From Nitrospirae bacterium GWC2_56_14 (GTDB lineage: Bacteria; Nitrospirota; UBA9217): 5,839 bases of DNA. Where the stretch lies: positions 1 through 5,839 of the forward strand of contig MHDY01000151.1 of assembly GCA_001803705.1 (NCBI GenBank), in the 5' to 3' direction. The notes beneath the pieces were generated by a model. The model saw nothing but the letters and a program-made list of their open reading frames with translations, did not search any database and was not told where the DNA came from. Numbering within the stretch: position 1 is the stretch's first letter; each line of letters starts with the position of its first letter. The position numbers and the translations under genes were made by a program. Shown here piece by piece: positions 1-5,316 of the stretch.

Positions 1-499
1 TCGCGGCCCGAGGCGGGAAACGATCGACCAGTCGCATGCCCGGCTGCAGGATGCGGAGGTTGCGGTGGCGCGCGCGAAGACCAAGCTGGGATACACGACT
101 GTGGTGTCGCCGGTCGCCGGATTCGTCCTGTCGAAAAATGTGGAGGCGGGCGAACTGGTCGCCGCCGGCACCCCGGTCGTCACCGTCGGCGACCTGAGCA
201 GCGTCTGGCTGCGCGCCTACGTAAGCGAGACCGACCTGGGCCGGGTGAAACTGGGGCAGCCGGCCAGGGTAACGAGCGACACGTGGCCGGGGAAGGCGTA
301 TGACGGCCGCGTCACCTTCATCTCTTCCTCGGCGGAATTCACGCCGAAGAGCGTACAGACCCAGAAAGAGCGAGTCAGGCTGGTATACCGCATCAAGATC
401 ACCATTCCGAACCCGGCTGCGGAATTGAAGCCGGGAATGCCGGCGGACGGAACGATCCTTCTGGCAGCCGGGGAACGCGGTCAGAAAGGAACCCGGTGA
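1..499 (+). CDS. HlyD/YbhG-family periplasmic adaptor (membrane fusion) protein, 3' part
   Basis: This is the C-terminal 165 residues of a periplasmic adaptor. The frame is open from base 2 to the TGA at 497-499, so the true start and the signal peptide or membrane anchor lie off the left edge; the GTG at 65 is an internal valine. In order, the sequence shows the end of a coiled-coil hairpin (visible residues about 5-30), the second half of a lipoyl-like barrel-sandwich domain (about 31-65, with SPVAGFV and VEAGELVAAGTPV), and a beta-barrel domain (about 66-150). The stretch AEFTPKSVQT followed by LVYRIKI (from about 332) is, from memory, typical of YbhG-like adaptors. Such proteins link an inner-membrane ABC pump to a TolC-type outer-membrane channel. 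The stop overlaps the next gene's GTG by 4 bp, which supports co-translation with the pump genes. The family is secure; the YbhG subgroup is likely and the substrate is unknown. Confidence 0.9.
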   Translation, partial: RGPRRETIDQSHARLQDAEVAVARAKTKLGYTTVVSPVAGFVLSKNVEAGELVAAGTPVVTVGDLSSVWLRAYVSETDLGRVKLGQPARVTSDTWPGKAYDGRVTFISSSAEFTPKSVQTQKERVRLVYRIKITIPNPAAELKPGMPADGTILLAAGERGQKGTR

Positions 500-1428
500 C
501 GGCTCCTCATGCCATACGGGTGGAAAACCTCGGTAAGCAGTTCGCCGGGGTCACTGCCGTGGATGATGTATCGTTCTCCGTGGCTCCCGGTGAGCTTTTC
601 GGACTGATCGGCCCCGACGGTGCCGGCAAGACGACGACGGTCCGGATGCTCGCGTCGATCATGGACCCGACTGCCGGGGATGCGTGGGTGACCGGCCGCC
701 ACACGGTCCGCGAAGCGGAGAAGGTCAAGGAAGACATCAGCTACATGAGCCAGCGCTTCGGCCTCTATCCCGATCTTACGGTGCAGGAGAACATCGACTT
801 CTACGCCGACATCTACGGCATCGGCAAGAAGGAGCGACGCGAACGCATCGACCGGCTACTGGCATTCAGCAACCTGACGCCGTTCAGGCAACGGCTTGCA
901 GGGAAGCTCTCTGGCGGAATGAAACAGAAGCTCGGCCTGGCGTGCGCCCTGATTCACACCCCTGCGGTGCTGTTCCTCGATGAACCGACCAACGGGGTGG
1001 ACCCGGTATCGCGGCGGGATTTCTGGCGGATACTCCACCAGCTTCTGGAGGAAGGGGTTACCATATTCGTGACCACGGCATACCTGGATGAGGCGGATCG
1101 ATGCCACCGGGTCGGGCTGATCGACAAAGGGAGGCTGCTCGCCTGCGACACTCCGGCCAACCTGCGAAAGCTCATGAAAAGCAATATCCTGGAGATCATT
1201 ACGACAGACTCGCGGAAAGCGGTTGCGCTGTTGCGGGAAAAATTGACCGGCGAATCGATTTCCCTGTTTGGCGCCCGAATTCATGTCACGACGGCAACTC
1301 CGGAACCCACGGCATCACGCATCTCTTCGCTGTTGCGTGAAGAGGGAATCTCCTTGCAGTCGATGCGGGAAGTCGAGCCGAACCTGGAAGACGTATTCGT
1401 CTCGGTGCTTTCGGAGGAGCGCAGATGA
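496..1428 (+). CDS. ABC transporter ATP-binding protein, equivalent to the N-terminal half of YbhF, with an altered H-loop
   Basis: This 310-residue cytoplasmic nucleotide-binding protein would power the ABC-2 permeases encoded downstream. Visible motifs are Walker A GPDGAGKTT (39-47), Q-loop Gln86 in YMSQRFGLY, signature LSGGMKQ (138-144), Walker B VLFLDEP with Asp162 and catalytic Glu163, and D-loop GVDP (167-170). The switch region reads TTAYLDEA, so Ala195 (codon 1078-1080) replaces the usual histidine. After about residue 220 comes the DrrA-type C-terminal domain, ending in LEDVFVSVL. GTG at 496 is chosen as start because AAAGGA (485-490) lies 5 nt upstream and the GTGA overlap couples it to the adaptor gene. 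The aspartate in Walker A and the TTAY switch resemble, as I recall, the first ATPase half of YbhF and RbbA, so this is probably half of a heterodimer with the next gene product. The class is certain; substrate is not known. Confidence 0.95.
   Translation: MTAPHAIRVENLGKQFAGVTAVDDVSFSVAPGELFGLIGPDGAGKTTTVRMLASIMDPTAGDAWVTGRHTVREAEKVKEDISYMSQRFGLYPDLTVQENIDFYADIYGIGKKERRERIDRLLAFSNLTPFRQRLAGKLSGGMKQKLGLACALIHTPAVLFLDEPTNGVDPVSRRDFWRILHQLLEEGVTIFVTTAYLDEADRCHRVGLIDKGRLLACDTPANLRKLMKSNILEIITTDSRKAVALLREKLTGESISLFGARIHVTTATPEPTASRISSLLREEGISLQSMREVEPNLEDVFVSVLSEERR
1413..1419 (+). promoter_or_regulatory. Ribosome binding site GGAGGAG for the second ATPase gene
   Basis: GGAGGAG lies inside the last codons of the first ATPase gene. 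It is 5 nt from the ATG at 1425 and 8 nt from the in-frame ATG at 1428. The second spacing is nearer the usual optimum, so the protein may start one residue later than annotated; either start overlaps the preceding stop codon. Confidence 0.7.
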
Positions 1429-2438
1429 TGCCCGCGCCGGAGTCATACGTGACGGATGGACATTCGACACAGGAACCTCGCCAACCGGTCGTGGTGCTAC
1501 GCGACCTGGAAAAGCGTTTCGGCGATTTTACCGCAGTGAATAAAGTCACGCTGGAGGTGCGGAAAGGAGAGATTTTCGGCTTCCTCGGACCCAACGGCGC
1601 GGGGAAATCGACAACGATCCGCATGTTGTGCGGCATCCTCCAGCCAACGGGAGGGATGGGCTCGGTAGCGGGATTCGACATCACCCGGCAGCCGGAGGAG
1701 ATCAAAAAGAACATCGGCTACATGAGCCAGCGGTTCTCCCTCTACGAAGACCTGACGGTTGAGGAGAATATTGACTTCTACAGCGGCATCTACCAGATAC
1801 CGGCCGATAAGAGAGCGGAACGGAAAGAATGGGTGCTGCGCATGGCAGGGCTTGAGGAACGCCGCCTCTCCCGCACCGCAACCCTCTCGGGGGGATGGAA
1901 GCAACGCCTGGCACTGGGATGCGCAGTCCTCCACGCCCCCCCGATCATATTCCTGGACGAGCCCACATCGGGAGTCGATCCGCTCAGCCGACGGAATTTC
2001 TGGGACCTTATCTACCACCTGGCGGAGGGAGGGGTAACTGTCTTCCTCACCACCCATTACATGGACGAAGCCGAATACTGCGACCGCCTCGGGCTCATCT
2101 ACCGCGGCGAATTGATCGCCCAAGGCACGCCGGATGAGCTGAAAACACGGTACATGGCGGAAGACGTGATGGAAATCGCCTGCGCCAAGCCCCAGGAAGC
2201 GCTGCGGCTCATCACCGCACTGCCGGGGATCGGCTACGCCTCCCTTTTCGGCAGCAAGCTGCACGTGGTCGCAGAAAAAGGAGAGCGGACGCCGGAGGAG
2301 TTCCGGCAGGTCCTGGAGCGCGAGGGAATACCGACGGAAAGCGTCGAACGGGTGCTTCCATCCCTGGAGGACGTATTCGTATCGCTTATCGAGGCGCGCG
2401 ACCGGCAGGAAGGGGCACAGCGGGAATTTGCCCGCTGA
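1425..2438 (+). CDS. ABC transporter ATP-binding protein, equivalent to the C-terminal half of YbhF, canonical motifs
   Basis: This is the second nucleotide-binding protein of the exporter, 337 residues. All consensus elements are intact: Walker A GPNGAGKST (55-63), Q-loop Gln102 in YMSQRFSLY, signature LSGGWKQ (154-160), Walker B IIFLDEP with Asp178 and Glu179, D-loop GVDP (183-186) and switch His211 in TTHYMDEA. About 20 extra N-terminal residues precede the ATPase fold. The C-terminal regulatory domain ends in LEDVFVSLI followed by a short polar tail. It closely resembles the preceding ATPase, including the stretches around the Q-loop and ENIDFY, so the pair arose by duplication. The ATGA overlap with the upstream gene favours a stoichiometric heterodimer. 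In E. coli YbhF and in RbbA the corresponding halves are fused in one chain; here they are separate. The start could also be the ATG at 1428. The substrate cannot be read from the sequence. Confidence 0.95.
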   Translation: MMPAPESYVTDGHSTQEPRQPVVVLRDLEKRFGDFTAVNKVTLEVRKGEIFGFLGPNGAGKSTTIRMLCGILQPTGGMGSVAGFDITRQPEEIKKNIGYMSQRFSLYEDLTVEENIDFYSGIYQIPADKRAERKEWVLRMAGLEERRLSRTATLSGGWKQRLALGCAVLHAPPIIFLDEPTSGVDPLSRRNFWDLIYHLAEGGVTVFLTTHYMDEAEYCDRLGLIYRGELIAQGTPDELKTRYMAEDVMEIACAKPQEALRLITALPGIGYASLFGSKLHVVAEKGERTPEEFRQVLEREGIPTESVERVLPSLEDVFVSLIEARDRQEGAQREFAR

Positions 2439-2439
2439 C

Positions 2440-2481
2440 GGTGACGGCATGGACATCGAACCGGGACAACAGGTGACGGCA
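2440..2481 (+). repeat. Pair of 10-bp direct repeats GGTGACGGCA between ATPase and permease genes
   Basis: GGTGACGGCA occurs at 2440-2449 and again at 2472-2481, offset by 32 bp, within the 45-nt gap between the second ATPase and first permease genes. Each copy sits directly at or before an ATG (2449 and 2484). The 9-base core GGTGACGGC also spans the adaptor/ATPase junction at 495-503. The repeats could be a duplicated ribosome-binding and start region, or chance in GC-rich DNA. Confidence 0.4.
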
Positions 2482-2487
2482 CCATGA
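2449..2487 (+). other. Possible 12-codon leader ORF overlapping the first permease start
   Basis: ATG at 2449 opens a 12-codon frame (MDIEPGQQVTAP) whose TGA at 2485-2487 overlaps the permease ATG at 2484 as ATGA. This is the same junction type seen at the upstream ATPase start. It could carry ribosomes across the gap by translational coupling. Its own ribosome binding site is weak (GGTGA at 2440-2444), so it may be accidental. I do not claim a functional peptide. Confidence 0.2.
2471..2476 (+). promoter_or_regulatory. Ribosome binding site AGGTGA for the first permease gene
   Basis: AGGTGA lies 7 nt upstream of the ATG at 2484 and supports that start. No other in-frame start codon was seen in the short gap upstream. 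Confidence 0.6.
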
Positions 2488-3617
2488 AAATCCACCGGAT
2501 ACGAGCAGTCGCCAGGAAAGAGTTTCTCCACGTCATCCGCGATCCCCGCAGCCTCGGAATGGGGATTGCTATCCCCCTGCTCCTGCTCTTTCTCTTCGGC
2601 TACGCCCTTACCCTGGACGTGGACCGGGTCTCGCTGATCGTCTGGGATCAGGACAATACCCCGACAAGCAGGGACTTCCTCAGCCGCTTCACCGGTTCCC
2701 GCTACTTCTCCCTCCATGCCCCCGCCACCAATTACCGGGACATCGAACATGCCATAGACACCCGAAACGCCCTCGTCGCCATCGTGATCCCCCACGATTT
2801 CACCGGCCGGTTGGACTCCGGGAGGGACGCACCCGTCCAGGTACTGGTGGACGGCACCGATTCCAATACCGCCACCATCGCTCTCGGTTACGCAGAAGCG
2901 GTGGCTGGCGAGTGGTCACGCTCCGTCGTGCTGAAACAGGCGCTCCGCGGGGGGGAGCGCCCCCTGCCGCAACTCGTGGATCTCAGGCCCCGCATTTGGT
3001 ACAACTCCGACATGGCCTCAAAAAATTACATATTTCCGGGGCTCATCGCCGTCATCATGATGGTCATCACCGCGCTGCTCACCTCCCTGACCGTAGCGAG
3101 AGAATGGGAAACCGGTACCATGGAACAGCTGATTTCCACCCCGCTGCAGGGGCCGGAGATCATCATCGGCAAGCTCGTCCCCTATTTCGTCATCGGATTG
3201 CTCGACCTTCTCCTGTCGGTGCTCGTCGGGCGATTCCTGTTCGACGTTCCGCTCAGGGGGAGCCTGTGGCTCCTGACAGGGCTGTCCGTCATCTTTCTCA
3301 TCAGCGCCCTTTCCATCGGCATGCTTATCAGCATCGTGACCAAGTCGCAGCTTCTGGCCAGCCAGCTCGCCCTGGTGGCTACGATGCTCCCCTCCTTCCT
3401 CCTGTCGGGATTCATGTTTCCCATCGAGAACATGCCGCCGCCGTTGCAGGTAATGACTCATATCATCAGCGCCCGGTACCTGGTGATCATTCTCCGGGGG
3501 ATCTACCTGAAGGATGTGGGGCTCGATGTCCTCTACGGAGAGGCGGCGGTGCTTACCTTGTTCGGGGGGGTGGTCATCACGCTGGCGATCTTGAAATTCC
3601 GGAAGAAGATTACGTGA
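2484..3617 (+). CDS. ABC-2 type transporter permease (YbhS/YbhR-like), first of a pair
   Basis: This is a 377-residue inner-membrane permease, close to the usual length for the YbhS/YbhR family. After a short basic cytoplasmic N-terminus (with RKEFLHVIRDPR), one membrane segment (about 24-43) leads into a periplasmic domain of about 135 residues containing VDGTDSNTA (122-130). Five further hydrophobic segments follow, at about 182-204, 230-252, 262-284, 290-312 and 350-371. Family signatures are REWETGTMEQL (206-216) after the second segment, DVPLRGSL (254-261), and LLSGFMFPIENMPPP (306-320) before a short hydrophobic stretch. It would pair with the product of the next gene to form the translocation pathway, driven by the two ATPases encoded upstream. 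Start choice rests on AGGTGA 7 nt upstream. E. coli YbhFSR has been linked to export of antibiotics such as tetracycline, but the native substrate here cannot be inferred. Confidence 0.93.
   Translation: MKIHRIRAVARKEFLHVIRDPRSLGMGIAIPLLLLFLFGYALTLDVDRVSLIVWDQDNTPTSRDFLSRFTGSRYFSLHAPATNYRDIEHAIDTRNALVAIVIPHDFTGRLDSGRDAPVQVLVDGTDSNTATIALGYAEAVAGEWSRSVVLKQALRGGERPLPQLVDLRPRIWYNSDMASKNYIFPGLIAVIMMVITALLTSLTVAREWETGTMEQLISTPLQGPEIIIGKLVPYFVIGLLDLLLSVLVGRFLFDVPLRGSLWLLTGLSVIFLISALSIGMLISIVTKSQLLASQLALVATMLPSFLLSGFMFPIENMPPPLQVMTHIISARYLVIILRGIYLKDVGLDVLYGEAAVLTLFGGVVITLAILKFRKKIT
2939..2961 (+). other. Strong hairpin-forming inverted repeat inside the first permease gene
   Basis: GGCGCTCC (2939-2946) and GGAGCGCC (2954-2961) are perfect 8-base inverted repeats around a 7-base loop, GCGGGGG. 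The RNA stem would have seven G-C pairs and one A-U pair. No T-run follows on the + strand, so it is not a classic intrinsic terminator. It lies in the part encoding the periplasmic loop, where the protein needs only a flexible Gly/Arg segment (LRGGERP). It may be chance in GC-rich DNA, or may affect mRNA stability or ribosome speed. Confidence 0.4.
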
Positions 3618-3619
3618 CC

Positions 3620-3626
3620 GGAGGGG
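3620..3626 (+). promoter_or_regulatory. Ribosome binding site GGAGGGG for the second permease gene
   Basis: GGAGGGG fills much of the 16-nt gap after the first permease stop. It is placed 7-9 nt before the ATG at 3634, and a second in-frame ATG follows immediately at 3637. The better spacing favours 3634. Confidence 0.65.
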
Positions 3627-3633
3627 ACCACCC

Positions 3634-4761
3634 ATGATGGACAGGCTGAAAGCGATGCTCGTCAAGGAGTTCATCCAGGCGTTCCGGGACCCGCGAATGC
3701 GGTTCATCCTCCTCGTCATCCCGATCATGCAGACGATCATCTTCGGCTATGCGGTAAATACCGACGTAACCGATGTTGCAACGGCAGTGTACGATCTGGA
3801 CAACAGCCGGGAGAGCCGCGACCTGATCGACCGGTTCGCCAGGTCGGAGTATTTTTCGGAGTATGAATACGTGCAGCGCGAGGAACGGGTGCGTGAACTG
3901 CTGGACAGGGGGGACGTCAGGGCGGTGATCCGCCTGGAAAGAGGCTTCGGCGCGGCCATCCGCTCGGGCCGGCCCGCTGCGGTGCAACTGCTCCTGGACG
4001 GCACCGACTCCAATACTGCCGGCATCGTTGCAGGCTACGCAGCCACGATCGTCTCGCGCTACAACATCGACGTCTCGACCCAGCGGCTGGCACACCGGGG
4101 AATCGTGCCCGGCCCCGCCGGGGTACGGCTGGAAACGAGGGCATGGTTCAACGAGAACCTGGAAAGCAGAAACTATTACGTTCCCGCCGTAATCGCCAAC
4201 ATCGTCATGGTCATCACCATGCTCCTGTCGAGCATGGCCGTGGTGCGGGAAAAGGAAATCGGGACCATGGAACAGATGATCGTCACGCCGATCGGCAAAT
4301 GGGAGTTCATCCTCGGCAAAACGGTCCCCTTCGTCCTTATCGGCTTCATCAACGTCGCCCTCGTTACCGCAGCCGCCGTCTTCTGGTTCAAGGTCCCGCT
4401 CAGGGGCAGTCTCTTCCTGCTCTTCTTCGGCACCGCCCTCTTCCTGCTCAGCAGCCTCGGCTTCGGCCTGTTCATTTCAACCGTAAGCCATACCCAACAG
4501 CAGGCGATGATGAGTGCGTTTTTCTTCCTGTTCCCGGCCATGCTGCTGTCAGGCTTCGCCTTCCCCATCGCCAACATGCCGGAGCCGGTCCAGTGGCTCA
4601 CCTACCTGAACCCCCTGCGCTACTACCTGGTCATCATCCGGGAGATTTTTCTGAAAGGGGTGGGTATCGAGATTCTGTGGCCCCAGATGGCGGGGTTGGC
4701 CATCCTTGGCGCCTGCATCTTTTTCTTTGCCGTCAGCAGGTTCCGGAAAACATTGTCGTAG
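3634..4761 (+). CDS. ABC-2 type transporter permease (YbhS/YbhR-like), second of a pair
   Basis: This 375-residue inner-membrane permease is paralogous to its upstream neighbour. The topology matches: basic N-terminus with KEFIQAFRDPR, membrane segment at about 23-41, a periplasmic domain with LDGTDSNTAG (121-130), then hydrophobic segments at about 183-204, 229-250, 259-282, 290-311 and 349-366. Shared signatures are REKEIGTMEQM (205-215), KVPLRGSL (253-260), LLSGFAFPIANMPEP (304-318) and NPLRYYLVIIREIFLKG (326-342). Similarity spread over the whole length, with clear divergence, suggests an old tandem duplication giving a heterodimeric channel, as for YbhS/YbhR. It is the last gene of the + strand run; its TAG (4759-4761) lies 12 nt from the stop of the opposing methyltransferase gene. 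No terminator hairpin with a T-run was seen after it. The substrate is unknown. Confidence 0.93.
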   Translation: MMDRLKAMLVKEFIQAFRDPRMRFILLVIPIMQTIIFGYAVNTDVTDVATAVYDLDNSRESRDLIDRFARSEYFSEYEYVQREERVRELLDRGDVRAVIRLERGFGAAIRSGRPAAVQLLLDGTDSNTAGIVAGYAATIVSRYNIDVSTQRLAHRGIVPGPAGVRLETRAWFNENLESRNYYVPAVIANIVMVITMLLSSMAVVREKEIGTMEQMIVTPIGKWEFILGKTVPFVLIGFINVALVTAAAVFWFKVPLRGSLFLLFFGTALFLLSSLGFGLFISTVSHTQQQAMMSAFFFLFPAMLLSGFAFPIANMPEPVQWLTYLNPLRYYLVIIREIFLKGVGIEILWPQMAGLAILGACIFFFAVSRFRKTLS

Positions 4762-4773
4762 GAGATCGCGGCT

Positions 4774-5316
4774 TCAACCGTCGGTACGCGGGGCCGGGAA
4801 CTTGGCGGAATAATCGGTCTGTTCCCGCAGCGCCTGCTCTTCGAGGACGATTCGATGGCGCAGAATGAGAATGTTGACCGGAAAGTAGGCTGCGAAGGTA
4901 ATCGGCGAGCGCAGGAGGAGCGGCAACAGCACGAACTCCAGCATGACGACCAGATAGTTCGGATGCCGCATGAAGCGGTACGGCCCCTTCCGGCTCACCT
5001 CCCCCCCGGGGAGCAGGACGATGCGGGCATTCCACCAGATGCCGAGGGACGCCATGCACCAGTAGCGGAGCCCCTGCAGGAGCACATACGCCCCGAGGCA
5101 ACACCAGGTGAGCGCGTTTGCCGGAACGCGCCACGGTACCGATTCGATGAGAAGGGACACGATAAAGAGCGTATGGAGAAAGGCGATCGCCAGGAAGGTA
5201 TTAGGGTAGAACTCCCTGCCGCCACGCGCTTCGATGAGTCGCTGGTTGCGGCGGGAGATGACCAGCTCCAGTAATCGCTGGCCCACCAGCAGCGGAAAAA
5301 TCCAGAAGAGTGACAC
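4774..5316 (-). CDS. Isoprenylcysteine carboxyl methyltransferase (ICMT)-family membrane O-methyltransferase
   Basis: This is a 180-residue polytopic membrane protein with hydrophobic segments at about 2-20, 41-59, 68-86 and 122-153. The family core is clear: GPYRFMRHPNY (111-121), which contributes to S-adenosylmethionine binding, then RHRIVLEEQALREQ (153-166) with paired glutamates and a DYSAKFPAPR tail. Bacterial members act on diverse membrane-embedded or lipophilic substrates rather than prenylated proteins. Because it lies directly behind a type III polyketide synthase, the closest described parallels are Bacillus BpsB and Streptomyces SrsB, which methylate alkylpyrones or alkylresorcinols. 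The likely role is therefore O-methylation of the synthase product at the inner membrane. The GTG start at 5316 abuts the synthase TGA with no gap, and GGAGGT is correctly spaced upstream within the synthase gene, so translation is probably coupled. The family is near certain; the substrate is inferred from context only. Confidence 0.9.
   Translation of the reverse strand: MSLFWIFPLLVGQRLLELVISRRNQRLIEARGGREFYPNTFLAIAFLHTLFIVSLLIESVPWRVPANALTWCCLGAYVLLQGLRYWCMASLGIWWNARIVLLPGGEVSRKGPYRFMRHPNYLVVMLEFVLLPLLLRSPITFAAYFPVNILILRHRIVLEEQALREQTDYSAKFPAPRTDG

Noticed and set aside
1497..2795. A 432-codon open frame on the minus strand opposite the second ATPase and the start of the first permease.
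   Set aside because: It runs antisense to two genes with complete family motifs, shows no recognisable domain, and is of the kind expected opposite GC-rich coding DNA.
2912..3637. A 241-codon + strand frame overlapping the first permease gene.
   Set aside because: The translation is rich in His, Arg and Pro with no membrane segments or motifs, typical of a shifted reading of a permease gene.
4762..4800. Possible bidirectional terminator at the convergent junction.
   Set aside because: I found no convincing stem-loop with a T-run on either strand.
4143..4868. A 241-codon + strand frame spanning the end of the second permease and the convergent junction.
   Set aside because: It is an out-of-frame reading of the permease followed by the antisense of the methyltransferase gene. 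No family features were seen.
1936..5007. Seven-base G or C homopolymers at 1936-1942, 2949-2955, 3564-3570 and 5001-5007 as possible phase-variation tracts.
   Set aside because: All lie in intact frames and are short enough to be expected in GC-rich coding DNA. Nothing suggests they vary.
4855..5274. A 139-codon + strand frame opposite the ICMT-family gene.
   Set aside because: It is antisense to a gene with clear ICMT motifs, and its composition is low-complexity charged residues without a domain.
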